The notes: a model not told the origin generated them from the letters alone. A stretch of DNA of 64,000 nt from Mya arenaria (GCF_026914265.1 NC_069125.1:73347546-73411545); one strand, 5' to 3'. Positions 34,835-46,124 are shown, counted from the first letter of the stretch. Program-made: numbers and translations.

Positions 34835-34907
34835 TGTTTCCGCTGAGGATTGAACTCAGGACCTTCCGCGTGTTAAGCGGATGTGATAACCACTACACCA
34901 CGGAAAC
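34835..34907 (-). tRNA. tRNA-Val(AAC), Val1 copy of unit 6
   Basis: Canonical Val form; shows what the Val1 position looks like before the changes in units 2 to 5. Confidence 0.93.
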
Positions 34908-35005
34908 AGCATTCATTCTGGACAGCAAGTTTAAAGCCAAGTAAATAAATTGTATCATAGCAAATATATTCCAATCATTAAATACTAAAACGGAGGACAC
35001 ACACC

Positions 35006-35063
35006 GCCTCCGTAGCCTAATTGATCTAAGCCAGGGATTGCGGGTTAGAATCCGCCGGAGGTT
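35006..35063 (+). pseudogene. psiArg, unit 6
   Basis: 58-nt truncated Arg, typical form. Confidence 0.9.
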
Positions 35064-35399
35064 CGTTTGTCATTACAACTCTTTTAACTTACATATCTTA
35101 TGCTTGTTCATATTGACAAAAGGTAGTCGATAGGCGTTTAATCATTGAAAATACCAAGTTCCAAGCGTACGTTTATAGACAATAGTTATTTTCCTGGTGT
35201 TGAACCTGGTAACCTTCGCAAATACATTACACTTTTCGAGTAAGGAAATGCAAAATGCGAAAATGCTTTTTCAAAATATTTCGTACATCAAAAACCTTAT
35301 AAATTACAGAAATATCCATTTTAATGATAAGAACAAACCAAAGTTACCCTAATATACTGTACTTTAAAGATCAAAGAAAAGGAGCCCTTCAAAATATTA

Positions 35400-35472
35400 T
35401 GTTTCCGCTGAGGATTGAACTCAGGACCTTCCGCGTGTTAAGCGGATGTGATAACCACTACACCACGGAAAC
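35400..35472 (-). tRNA. tRNA-Val(AAC), Val2 copy of unit 6
   Basis: Canonical Val form. Confidence 0.93.
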
Positions 35473-35603
35473 AGCACTTATAGTTTACAGTAATATCACA
35501 AGCAAGTATGTGTCTTTTATTATATTAATAACGTTTCGCAAATTTTTTGAGCGAAATGTTATTGCTATTTGTATTTTTACATACTAAAATGTGTACATCC
35601 ACC

Positions 35604-35676
35604 GCCTCCGTGGCCTAATGGATAAGGCATCGGCCTCCTAAGCCGGGGATTGCGGGTTCGAATCCCGCCGGAGGTT
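35604..35676 (+). tRNA. tRNA-Arg(CCT), ArgB copy of unit 6
   Basis: Canonical ArgB sequence. Confidence 0.95.
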
Positions 35677-35994
35677 CGCTTGTCCGTTCACCTCTTTTAC
35701 TTCATATGCTTGGTTATATTGACATACGGAAGTCGAAAAGCGTTTCCAAGTTTTCGATTACAGACAATAGTAATCTGCCCGGTATTGAACATGATTACCT
35801 TGGCAAATACATTACACTTTTCGCGTAAGGAATTTAGAACAAATAGCGCAAACGATGCATTCTCAAAATAGTTGGTACATGCCCAAACTTTATTACTAGC
35901 GAAAAACAACAACAATTTTATCATAACAAAAAACAACAAATAACTGCGATACTGCTTTTGAAAAATTAAGGGAAAAGATCGCTTCAAAATAATT

Positions 35995-36067
35995 TGTTTC
36001 CGCTGAGGATTGAACTCAGGACCTTTCGCGTGTTAAGCGGATGTGATAACCACCACACCACGGAAAC
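35995..36067 (-). tRNA. tRNA-Val(AAC), Val3 copy of unit 6, doubtful function
   Basis: Val3 form with C28-A42 mismatch and G14. Confidence 0.65.
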
Positions 36068-36165
36068 AGCATTCATTATCTACAGAGAGTTCAAAGCCAA
36101 GTGCATACGTTGTATTATAGTATAAACATTTACTTCTTCAAATACTATGCAATCGGGTATGTAAC

Positions 36166-36238
36166 GCCTCCGTGGCCCAATGGATAAGGCATCGGACTCC
36201 TAAGCCGGGGATTGCGGGTTCGAGTCCCGCTGGAGGTT
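36166..36238 (+). tRNA. tRNA-Arg(CCT), ArgA copy of unit 7, variant
   Basis: A31-G39 mismatch as in unit 4, and T66 in place of C66 (G-T pair with G7). Confidence 0.75.
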
Positions 36239-36743
36239 CGTTTGTCAGATGAGCTATTTTTCTTACATATCACTTGCATTTTCAATTTGACAAAGGGAGG
36301 TCAGTATGCGCATCATCATTAAAATCGTTACGTAAAGTGTCTGTTTATGGGCGATAACTTAACTTTCTGAGGCCAATTGTTTAAAACTGGTACATTCTTT
36401 AGTTAGGAGAGAATCGGCCAAAAATATTCAATGATTGGTCAGTTGTTATACAAAATGTATTATTAACCAATGAACGTGATCATCAGTTCTAAAGTTAATA
36501 TGCAGACGTTTTTCCAGTTTTATGCAATTGGCTGCAACCGGTATTTTACCAAAAGATTACACTTTTCACGTAACAAATTGAAAACAAATATATAGCGCAA
36601 ATGTTGCTTTTTAAGATATTTTGGTCGATGCAAAAACTTTATTACTTGCAGAAATATCTATTTTCATCATAAGAACAAATCAATCTAACTTTGATATACT
36701 GTTCTTTAAAAATCAAAGAGCCCTTCAGCAAGGCAAAATATTA

Positions 36744-36816
36744 TGTTTCCGCTGAGGATTGAACTCAGGACCTTTCGCGTGTTAAGCGGATGTGATAACC
36801 ACTACACCACGGAAAC
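36744..36816 (-). tRNA. tRNA-Val(AAC), Val1 copy of unit 7, variant
   Basis: A14 is normal, but the 3' anticodon stem is GCGAA, giving the C28-A42 mismatch otherwise seen only in Val3. This suggests a conversion tract between Val positions. Confidence 0.75.
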
Positions 36817-36914
36817 AGCATTCATTCTGGACAGCAAGTTTAAAGCCAAGTACATAAATTGTATCATAGCAAATATATTCCAATCATTAAATACTAAAAC
36901 GGAGGACACACACC

Positions 36915-36972
36915 GCCTCCGTAGCCTAATTGATCTAAGCCAGGGATTGCGGGTTAGAATCCGCCGGGGGTT
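36915..36972 (+). pseudogene. psiArg, first copy of unit 7
   Basis: 58-nt truncated Arg, with the GGGGG variant also seen in unit 1. Confidence 0.9.
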
Positions 36973-37308
36973 CGTTTGTCATTACAACTCTTTTAACTTA
37001 CATATCTTATGCTTGTTCATATTGACAAAAGGTAGTCGATAGGCGTTTAATCATTGAAAAAACCAAGTTCCAAGCGTACGTTTATAGACAATAGTTATTT
37101 TCCTGGTGTTGAACCTGGTAACCTTCGCAAATACATTACACTTTTCGAGTAAGGAAATGCAAAATGCGAAAATGCTTTTTCAAAATATTTCGTACATCAA
37201 AAACCTTATAAATTACAGAAATATCCATTTTAATGATAAGAACAAACCAAAGTTACCCTAATATACTGTACTTTAAAGATCAAAGAAAAGGAGCCCTTCA
37301 AAATATTA

Positions 37309-37381
37309 TGTTTCCGCTGAGGATTGAACTCAGGACCTTCCGCGTGTTAAGCGGATGTGATAACCACTACACCACGGAAAC
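37309..37381 (-). tRNA. tRNA-Val(AAC), hybrid Val of unit 7
   Basis: Canonical Val body with a Val2-type flank on its left and a Val1-type flank (attcattctgg) on its right. The exchange that added a 565-bp module to this unit therefore fell inside the tRNA gene. Confidence 0.92.
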
Positions 37382-37479
37382 AGCATTCATTCTGGACAGC
37401 AAGTTTAAAGCCAAGTACATAAATTGTATCATAGCAAATATATTCCAATCATTAAATACTAAAACGGAGGACACACACC

Positions 37480-37537
37480 GCCTCCGTAGCCTAATTGATC
37501 TAAGCCAGGGATTGCGGGTTAGAATCCGCCGGAGGTT
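37480..37537 (+). pseudogene. psiArg, second copy of unit 7
   Basis: 58-nt truncated Arg in the extra module. Confidence 0.9.
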
Positions 37538-37873
37538 CGTTTGTCATTACAACTCTTTTAACTTACATATCTTATGCTTGTTCATATTGACAAAAGGTAG
37601 TCGATAGGCGTTTAATCATTGAAAATACCAAGTTCCAAGCGTACGTTTATAGACAATAGTTATTTTCCTGGTGTTGAACCTGGTAACCTTCGCAAATACA
37701 TTACACTTTTCGAGTAAGGAAATGCAAAATGCGAAAATGCTTTTTCAAAATATTTCGTACATCAAAAACCTTATAAATTACAGAAATATCCATTTTAATG
37801 ATAAGAACAAACCAAAGTTACCCTAATATACTGTACTTTAAAGATCAAAGAAAAGGAGCCCTTCAAAATATTA

Positions 37874-37946
37874 TGTTTCCGCTGAGGATTGAACTCAGGA
37901 CCTTCCGCGTGTTAAGCGGATGTGATAACCACTACACCACGGAAAC
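37874..37946 (-). tRNA. tRNA-Val(AAC), Val2 copy of unit 7
   Basis: Canonical Val form. Confidence 0.93.
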
Positions 37947-38077
37947 AGCACTTATAGTTTACAGTAATATCACAAGCAAGTATGTATCTTTTATTATATT
38001 AATAACGTTTCGCAAATTTTTTGAGCGAAATGTTATTGCTATTTGTATTTTTACATACTAAAATGTGTACATCCACC

Positions 38078-38150
38078 GCCTCCGTGGCCTAATGGATAAG
38101 GCATCGGCCTCCTAAGCCGGGGATTGCGGGTTCGAATCCCGCCGGAGGTT
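38078..38150 (+). tRNA. tRNA-Arg(CCT), ArgB copy of unit 7
   Basis: Canonical ArgB sequence. Confidence 0.95.
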
Positions 38151-38469
38151 CGCTTGTCCGTTCACCTCTTTTACTTCATATGCTTGGTTATATTGACATA
38201 CGGAAGTCGAAAAGCGTTTCCAAGTTTTCGATTACAGACAATAGTAATCTGCCCGGTATTGAACATGATTACCTTTGGCAAATACATTACACTTTTCGCG
38301 TAAGGAATTTAGAACAAATAGCGCAAACGATGCATTCTCAAAATAGTTGGTACATGCCCAAACTTTATTACTAGCGAAAAACAACAACAATTTTATCATA
38401 ACAAAAAACAACAAATAACTGCGATACTGCTTTTGAAAAATTAAGGGAAAAGATCGCTTCAAAATAATT

Positions 38470-38542
38470 TGTTTCCGCTGAGGATTGAACTCAGGACCTT
38501 TCGCGTGTTAAGCGGATGTGATAACCACCACACCACGGAAAC
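38470..38542 (-). tRNA. tRNA-Val(AAC), Val3 copy of unit 7, doubtful function
   Basis: Val3 form with C28-A42 mismatch and G14. Confidence 0.65.
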
Positions 38543-38640
38543 AGCATTCATTATCTACAGAGAGTTCAAAGCCAAGTGCATACGTTGTATTATAGTATAA
38601 ACATTTACTTCTTCAAATACTATGCAATCGGGTATGTAAC

Positions 38641-38713
38641 GCCTCCATGGCCCAATGGATAAGGCATCGGCCTCCTAAGCCGGGGATTGCGGGTTCGAGT
38701 CCCGCCGGAGGTT
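38641..38713 (+). tRNA. tRNA-Arg(CCT), ArgA copy of unit 8, variant
   Basis: G7 is A, giving an A7-C66 mismatch at the base of the acceptor stem; otherwise canonical ArgA. Confidence 0.8.
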
Positions 38714-39217
38714 CGTTTGTCAGATGAGCTATTTTTCTTACATATCACTTGCATTTTCAATTTGACAAAGGGAGGTCAGTATGCGCTTCATCATTAAAAT
38801 CGTTACGTAAAGTGTCTGTTTATGGGCGATAACTTAACTTTCTGAGGCCAATTGTTTAAAACTGGTACATTCTTTAGTTAGGAGAGAATTGGCCAAAATA
38901 TTCAATGATTGGTCAGTTGTTATACAAAATGTATTATTAACCAATGAACGTGATCATCAGTTCTAAAGTTAATATGCAGACGTTTTTCCAGTTTTATGCA
39001 ATTGGCTGCAACCGGTATTTTACCAAAAGATTACACCTTTCACGTAACAAATTGAAAACAAATATATAGCGCAAATGTTGCTTTTTAAGATATTTTGGTC
39101 GATGCAAAAACTTTATTACTTGCAGAAATATCTATTTTCATCATAAGAACAAATCAATCTAACTTTGATATACTGTTCTTTAAAAATCAAAGAGCCCTTC
39201 AGCAAGGCAAAATATTA

Positions 39218-39290
39218 TGTTTCCGCTGAGGATTGAACTCAGGACCTTCCGCGTGTTAAGCGGATGTGATAACCACTACACCACGGAAAC
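39218..39290 (-). tRNA. tRNA-Val(AAC), Val1 copy of unit 8
   Basis: Canonical Val form. Confidence 0.93.
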
Positions 39291-39388
39291 AGCATTCATT
39301 CTGGACAGCAAGTTTAAAGCCAAGTACATAAATTGTATCATAGCAAATATATTCCAATCATTAAATACTAAAACGGAGGACACACACC

Positions 39389-39446
39389 GCCTCCGTAGCC
39401 TAATTGATCTAAGCCAGGGATTGCGGGTTAGAATCCGCCGGAGGTT
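39389..39446 (+). pseudogene. psiArg, first copy of unit 8
   Basis: 58-nt truncated Arg, typical form. Confidence 0.9.
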
Positions 39447-39782
39447 CGTTTGTCATTACAACTCTTTTAACTTACATATCTTATGCTTGTTCATATTGAC
39501 AAAAGGTAGTCGATAGGCGTTTAATCATTGAAAATACCAAGTTCCAAGCGTACGTTTATAGACAATAGTTATTTTCCTGGTGTTGAACCTGGTAACCTTC
39601 GCAAATACATTACACTTTTCGAGTAAGGAAATGCAAAATGCGAAAATGCTTTTTCAAAATATTTCGTACATCAAAAACCTTATAAATTACAGAAATATCC
39701 ATTTTAATGATAAGAACAAACCAAAGTTACCCTAATATACTGTACTTTAAAGATCAAAGAAAAGGAGCCCTTCAAAATATTA

Positions 39783-39855
39783 TGTTTCCGCTGAGGATTG
39801 AACTCAGGACCTTCCGCGTGTTAAGCGGATGTGATAACCACTACACCACGGAAAC
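39783..39855 (-). tRNA. tRNA-Val(AAC), hybrid Val of unit 8
   Basis: Same Val2/Val1 hybrid flanks as the copy at 37309. Confidence 0.92.
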
Positions 39856-39953
39856 AGCATTCATTCTGGACAGCAAGTTTAAAGCCAAGTACATAAATTG
39901 TATCATAGCAAATATATTCCAATCATTAAATACTAAAACGGAGGACACACACC

Positions 39954-40011
39954 GCCTCCGTAGCCTAATTGATCTAAGCCAGGGATTGCGGGTTAGAATC
40001 CGCCGGAGGTT
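39954..40011 (+). pseudogene. psiArg, second copy of unit 8
   Basis: 58-nt truncated Arg in the extra module. Confidence 0.9.
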
Positions 40012-40347
40012 CGTTTGTCATTACAACTCTTTTAACTTACATATCTTATGCTTGTTCATATTGACAAAAGGTAGTCGATAGGCGTTTAATCATTGAAAAT
40101 ACCAAGTTCCAAGCGTACGTTTATAGACAATAGTTATTTTCCTGGTGTTGAACCTGGTAACCTTCGCAAATACATTACACTTTTCGAGTAAGGAAATGCA
40201 AAATGCGAAAATGCTTTTTCAAAATATTTCGTACATCAAAAACCTTATAAATTACAGAAATATCCATTTTAATGATAAGAACAAACCAAAGTTACCCTAA
40301 TATACTGTACTTTAAAGATCAAAGAAAAGGAGCCCTTCAAAATATTA

Positions 40348-40420
40348 TGTTTCCGCTGAGGATTGAACTCAGGACCTTCCGCGTGTTAAGCGGATGTGAT
40401 AACCACTACACCACGGAAAC
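40348..40420 (-). tRNA. tRNA-Val(AAC), Val2 copy of unit 8
   Basis: Canonical Val form. Confidence 0.93.
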
Positions 40421-40551
40421 AGCACTTATAGTTTACAGTAATATCACAAGCAAGTATGTATCTTTTATTATATTAATAACGTTTCGCAAATTTTTTGAGC
40501 GAAATGTTATTGCTATTTGTATTTTTACATACTAAAATGTGTACATCCACC

Positions 40552-40624
40552 GCCTCCGTGGCCTAATGGATAAGGCATCGGCCTCCTAAGCCGGGGATTG
40601 CGGGTTCGAATCCCGCCGGAGGTT
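40552..40624 (+). tRNA. tRNA-Arg(CCT), ArgB copy of unit 8
   Basis: Canonical ArgB sequence. From here rightward the ArgB spacer keeps about 20 bp (gtttaatcaaagaaaa) missing in units 1 to 7. Confidence 0.95.
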
Positions 40625-40963
40625 CGCTTGTCCGTTCACCTCTTTTACTTCATATGCTTGGTTATATTGACATACGGAAGTCGATAAGCGTTTAATCAAA
40701 GAAAACATCAAGTTCCAAGTTTTCGATTACAGACAATAGTAATCTGCCCGGTATTGAACATGATTACCTTGGCAAATACATTACACTTTTTGCGTATGGA
40801 ATTTAGAACAAATAGCGCAAACGATGCATTCTCAAAATAGTTGGTACATGCCCAAACTTTATTACTCGCAGAAAACAACAACAATTTTATCATAACAAAA
40901 AACAATAAATAACTGCGATACTGCTTTTGAAAAATTAAGGGAAAAGATCGCTTCAAAATAATT

Positions 40964-41036
40964 TGTTTCCGCTGAGGATTAAACTCGGGATCTTTCGCGT
41001 GTTAAGCGGATGTGATAACCACCACACCACGGAAAC
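40964..41036 (-). pseudogene. tRNA-Val(AAC), decayed Val3 copy of unit 8
   Basis: Besides the Val3 faults, the T arm has C56 changed to T and a broken T-stem pair, so the B-box is lost. Confidence 0.7.
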
Positions 41037-41134
41037 AGCATTCATTATCTACAGAAAGTTCAAAGCCAAGTGCATTAGTTGTATTATAGCATAAACATTT
41101 AATTCTTGAAATACTATGCAATCGGGTATGTAAC

Positions 41135-41207
41135 GCCTCCGTGGCCCAATGGATAAGGCATCGGCCTCCTAAGCCGGGGATTGCGGGTTCGAGTCCCGCC
41201 GGAGGTT
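41135..41207 (+). tRNA. tRNA-Arg(CCT), ArgA copy of unit 9
   Basis: Canonical ArgA with a TTTTT run downstream. Confidence 0.94.
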
Positions 41208-41711
41208 CTTTTGTCAGATGAGCTATTTTTCTTACATATCACTTGCATTTTCAAATTGACAAAGGGAGGTCAGTATGCGCTTCATCATTAAAATCGTTAC
41301 GTAAAGTGTCTGTTTATGGGCGATAACTTAACTTTCTGAGGCCAATTGTTTAAAACTGGTACATTCTTTAGTTAGGAGAGAATCGGCCAAAATATTTAAT
41401 GATTGGTCAGTTGTTATACAAAATGTATTATTAACCAATAAAAGTGATCATCAGTTCTAAAGTTAATATGCAGACGTTTTTTCAGTTTTATGCAATTGGC
41501 TGCAACCGGTATTTTACCAAAAGATTACACTTTTCACGTAACAAATTGAAAACAAATATATAGCGCAAATGTTGCTTTTTAAGATATTTTGGTCGATGCA
41601 AAAACTTTATTACTTGTAGAAATATCTATTTTCATCATAAGAACAAATCAATCTAACTTTGATATACTGTTCTTTAAAAATCAAAGAGCCCTTCAGCAAG
41701 GCAAAATATTA

Positions 41712-41784
41712 TGTTTCCGCTGAGGATTGAACTCATGACCTTCCGCGTGTTCAGCGGATGTGATAACCACTACACCACGGAAAC
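41712..41784 (-). pseudogene. tRNA-Val(AAC), Val1 copy of unit 9, likely dead
   Basis: T33 before the anticodon is G, and the first T-stem pair is broken (C49 to A). Confidence 0.7.
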
Positions 41785-41882
41785 AGCATTCATTCTGGAC
41801 AGCAAGTTTAAAGCCAAGTACATAAATTGTATCATAGCAAATATATTCCAATCATTAAATACTAAAACGGAGGACACACACC

Positions 41883-41940
41883 GCCTCCGTAGCCTAATTG
41901 ATCCAAGCCAGGGATTGCGGGTTAAAATCCGCCGGAGGTT
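41883..41940 (+). pseudogene. psiArg, unit 9
   Basis: 58-nt truncated Arg with two private changes (atccaagcc, gttaaaatcc). Confidence 0.9.
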
Positions 41941-42275
41941 CGTTTGTCATTACAACTCTTTAACTTACATATCTTATGCTTGTTCATATTGACAAAAGGT
42001 AGTCGATAGGCGTTTAATCATTGAAAATACCAAGTTCCAAGCGTACGTTTATAGACAATAGTTATTTTCCTGGTGTTGAACCTGGTAACCTTCGCAAATA
42101 CATTACACTTTTCGAGTAAGGAAATGCAAAATGCGAAAATGCTTTTCCAAAATATTTCGTACATCAAAAACCTTATTAATTACAGAAATATCCATTTTAA
42201 TGATAAGAACAAACCAAAGTTACCCTAATATACTGTACTTTAAAGATCAAAGAAAAGGAGCCCTTCAAAATATTA

Positions 42276-42348
42276 TGTTTCCGCTGAGGATTGAACTCAT
42301 GACCTTCCGCGTGTTAAGCGGTTGTGATAACCACTACACCACGGAAAC
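42276..42348 (-). tRNA. tRNA-Val(AAC), Val2 copy of unit 9, variant
   Basis: C49 is A and T27 is A, which breaks one pair in each of the T and anticodon stems. Confidence 0.72.
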
Positions 42349-42478
42349 AGCACTTATAGTTTACAGTAATATCACAAGCAAGTATGTATCTTTTATTATA
42401 TTAATAACATTTCGCAATTTTTTGAGCGAAATGTTATTGCTATTTGTATTTTTAAATACTAAAATGTATACACACACC

Positions 42479-42551
42479 GCCTCCGTGGCCTAATTGATAA
42501 GGCATCGGCCTCCTAAGCCGGGGATTGCGGGTTCGAATCCCGCCGGAGGTT
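42479..42551 (+). tRNA. tRNA-Arg(CCT), ArgB copy of unit 9, variant
   Basis: The only ArgB that departs from the shared sequence: one G of the conserved D-loop GG is T (AATTGAT). Confidence 0.82.
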
Positions 42552-42890
42552 CGCTTGTCCGTTCACCTCTTTTACTTCATATGCTTGGTTATATTGACAT
42601 ACGGAAGTCGATAAGCGTTTAATCAAAGAAAATATCAAGTTCCAAGTTTTCGATTACAGAAAATAGAAATCTGCCCGGTATTGAACATGATTACCTTGGC
42701 AAATACATTACACTTTTCGCGTAAGGAATTTAGAACAAATAGCGCAAACGATGCATTCTCAAAATAGTTGGTACATGCCCAAGCTTTATTACTCGCGGAA
42801 AACAACAATACTTTTATCATAACAAAATACAATAAATAACTGCGATACTGCTTTTGAAAAATTAAGGGAAAAGATCGCTTCAAAATAATT

Positions 42891-42963
42891 TGTTTCCGCT
42901 GAGGATTGAACTCAGGATCTTTCGCGTGTTAAGCGGATGTGATAACCACCACACCACGGAAAC
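42891..42963 (-). tRNA. tRNA-Val(AAC), Val3 copy of unit 9, doubtful function
   Basis: Val3 form with C28-A42 and G14, plus a variable-loop change (AGATC). Confidence 0.62.
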
Positions 42964-43061
42964 AGCATTCATTATCTACAGAAAGTTCAAAGCCAAGTGC
43001 ATTGGTTGTATTATAGCATAAACATTTAGTTCTTGAAATACTATGCAATCGGGTATGTAAC

Positions 43062-43134
43062 GCCTCCGTGGCCCAATGGATAAGGCATCGGCCTCCTAAG
43101 CCGGGGATTGCGGGTTCGAGTCCCGCCGGAGGTT
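43062..43134 (+). tRNA. tRNA-Arg(CCT), ArgA copy of unit 10
   Basis: Canonical ArgA with a TTTTT run downstream. Confidence 0.94.
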
Positions 43135-43638
43135 CTTTTGTCAGATGAGCTATTTTTCTTACATATCACTTGCATTTTCAAATTGACAAAGGGAGGTCAG
43201 TATGCGCTTCATCATTAAAATCGTTACGTAAAGTGTCTGTTTATGGGCGATAACTTAACTTTCTGAGGCCAATTGTTTAAAACTGGTACATTCTTTAGTT
43301 AGGAGAGACTCGGCCAAAATATTCAAGGATTGGTCAGTTGTTATACAAAATGTATTATTAACCAATGAACGTGATCATCAGTTCTAAAGTTAATATGCAG
43401 ACGTTTTTTCAGTTTTATGCAGTTGGCTGCAACCGGTATTTTACCAAAAGATTACACTTTTCACGTAACAAATTGAAAACAAATATATAGCGCAAATGTT
43501 GCTTTTTAAGATATTTTGGTCGATGCAAAAACTTTATTACTTGCAGAAATATCTATTTTCATCATAAGAACAAATCAATCTAACTTTGATATAATGTTCT
43601 TTAAAAATCAAAGAGCCCTTCAGCAAGGCAAAATATTA

Positions 43639-43711
43639 TGTTTCCGCTGAGGATTGAACTCAGGACCTTCCGCGTGTTAAGCGGATGTGATAACCACTAC
43701 ACCACGGAAAC
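43639..43711 (-). tRNA. tRNA-Val(AAC), Val1 copy of unit 10
   Basis: Canonical Val form. Confidence 0.93.
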
Positions 43712-43809
43712 AGCATTCATTCTGGACAGCAAGTTTAAAGCCAAGTACATAAATTGTATCATAGCAAATATATTCCAATCATTAAATACTAAAACGGAGG
43801 ACACACACC

Positions 43810-43867
43810 GCCTCCGTAGCCTAATTGATCTAAGCCAGGGATTGCGGGTTAGAATCCGCCGGAGGTT
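43810..43867 (+). pseudogene. psiArg, unit 10
   Basis: 58-nt truncated Arg, typical form. Confidence 0.9.
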
Positions 43868-44202
43868 CGTTTGTCATTACAACTCTTTAACTTACATATC
43901 TTATGCTTGTTCATATTGACAAAAGGTAGTCGATAGGCGTTTAATCATTGAAAATACCAAGTTCCAAGCGTACGTTTATAGACAATAGTTATTTTCCTGG
44001 TGTTGAACCTGGTAACCTGCGCAAATACATTACACTTTTCGAGTAAGGAAATGCAAAATGCGAAAATGCTTTTTCAAAATATTTCGTACATCAAAAACCT
44101 TATAAATTACAGAAATATCCATTTTAATGATAAGAACAAACCAAAGTTACCCTAATATACTGTACTTTAAAGATCAAAGAAAAGGAGCCCTTCAAAATAT
44201 TA

Positions 44203-44275
44203 TGTTTCCGCTGAGGATTGAACTCAGGACCTTCCGCGTGTTAAGCGGATGTGATAACCACTACACCACGGAAAC
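44203..44275 (-). tRNA. tRNA-Val(AAC), Val2 copy of unit 10
   Basis: Canonical Val form. Confidence 0.93.
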
Positions 44276-44406
44276 AGCACTTATAGTTTACAGTAATATC
44301 ACAACCAAGTATGTATCTTTTATTATATTAATAACGTTTCGCAAATTTTTTGAGCGAAATGTTATTGCTATTTGTATTTTTAAATACTAAAATGTGTACA
44401 TCCACC

Positions 44407-44479
44407 GCCTCCGTGGCCTAATGGATAAGGCATCGGCCTCCTAAGCCGGGGATTGCGGGTTCGAATCCCGCCGGAGGTT
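44407..44479 (+). tRNA. tRNA-Arg(CCT), ArgB copy of unit 10
   Basis: Canonical ArgB sequence. Confidence 0.95.
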
Positions 44480-44818
44480 CGCTTGTCCGTTCACCTCTTT
44501 TACTTCATATGCTTGGTTATATTGACATACGGAAGTCGATAAGCGTTTAATCAAAGAAAATATCAAGTTCCAAGTTTTCGATTACAGACAATAGTAATCT
44601 GCCTGGTATTGAACATGATTACCTTGGCAAATACATTACACTTTTCGCGTAAGGAATTTAGAACAAATAGCGCAAACGATGCATTCTCAAAATAGTTGGT
44701 ACATGCCCAAACTTTATTACTCGCGGAAAACATCAACAATTTTATCATAGCAAAAAACAACAAATAACTGCGATACTGCTTTAGAAAAATTAAGGGAAAA
44801 GATCGCTTCAAAAAATTT

Positions 44819-44891
44819 TGTTTCCGCTGAGGATTGAACTCAGGATCTTTCGCGTGTTAAGCGGATGTGATAACCACCACACCACGGAAAC
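44819..44891 (-). tRNA. tRNA-Val(AAC), Val3 copy of unit 10, doubtful function
   Basis: Val3 form with C28-A42, G14 and the AGATC variable loop. Confidence 0.62.
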
Positions 44892-44989
44892 AGCATTCAT
44901 TATCTACAGAAAGTTCAAAGCCAAGTGCATTAGTTGTATTATAGCATAAACATTTAATTCTTGAAATACTATGCAATCGGGTATGTAAC

Positions 44990-45056
44990 GCCTCCGTGGC
45001 CCAATGGATAAGGCCTCCTAAGCCGGGGATTGCGGGTTCGAGTCCCACCGGAGGTT
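44990..45056 (+). pseudogene. tRNA-Arg pseudogene, ArgA copy of unit 11
   Basis: 67 nt: six bases (catcgg) of the anticodon-arm 5' side are missing between repeated ggc words, so the anticodon stem cannot form. Confidence 0.85.
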
Positions 45057-45560
45057 CGTTTGTCAGATGAGCTATTTTTCTTACATATCACTTGCATTTT
45101 CAATTTGACAAAGGGAGGTCAGTATGCGCTTCATCATTAAAATCGTTACGTAAAGTGTCTGTTTATGGGCGATAACTTAACTTTCTGAGGCCAATTGTTT
45201 AAAACTGGTACATTCTTTAGTTAGGAGAGAATCGGCCAAAATATTCAAGGATTGGTCAGTTGTTATACAAAATGTATTATTAACCAATGAACGTGATCAT
45301 CAGTTCTAAAGTTAATATGCAGACGTTTTTTCAGTTTTATGCAGTTGGCTGCAACCGGTATTTTACCAAAAGATTACAATTTTCACGTAACAAATTAAAA
45401 ACAAATATATAGCGCAAATGTTGCTTTTTAAGATATTTTGGTCGATGCAAAAACTTTATTACTTGCAGAAATATCTATTTTCGTCATAAAAACAAATCAA
45501 TCTAACTTTGATATACTGTTCTTTAAAAATCAAAGAGCCCTTCAGCAAGGCAAAATATTA

Positions 45561-45633
45561 TGTTTCCGCTGAGGATTGAACTCAGGACCTTCCGCGTGTT
45601 CAGCGGATGTGATAACCACTACACCACGGAAAC
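45561..45633 (-). pseudogene. tRNA-Val(AAC), Val1 copy of unit 11, likely dead
   Basis: T33 is G, as at 41712; the T stem is intact. Confidence 0.65.
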
Positions 45634-45736
45634 ATCATTCATTCTGGACAGCAAGTTTAAAGCCAAGTACATAAATTGTATCATACTGTAGCAAATATAT
45701 TCCAATCATTAAATACTAAAACGGAGGACACACACC

Positions 45737-45794
45737 GCCTCCGTAGCCTAATTGATCTAAGCCAGGGATTGCGGGTTAGAATCCGCCGGAGGTT
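45737..45794 (+). pseudogene. psiArg, unit 11
   Basis: 58-nt truncated Arg, typical form. Confidence 0.9.
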
Positions 45795-46124
45795 CGTTTG
45801 TCATTACAACTCTTTAACTTACATATCTTATGCTTGTTCATATTGACAAAAGGTAGTCGATAGGCGTTTAATCATTGAAAATACCAAGTTCCAAGCGTAC
45901 GTTTATAGACAATAGTTATTTTCCTGGTGTTGAACCTGGTAACCTTCGCAAATACATTACACTTTTCGAGTAAGGAAATGCAAAATGCGAAAATGCTTTT
46001 TCAAAATATTTCGTTCATCAAAAACCTTATAAATTACAGAAATATCCATTTTAATGATAAGAACAAACCAAGGTTACCCTAATATACTGTACTTTAAAAA
46101 GAAAATGAGCCCTTCAAAATATTA

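Noticed and set aside
24028-44390. Repeated frames of 62 to 124 codons across the tRNA array
   Set aside because: They begin in the antisense of tRNA-Val or in spacer, repeat with the array, and have no protein family. They are shadows of tRNA genes.
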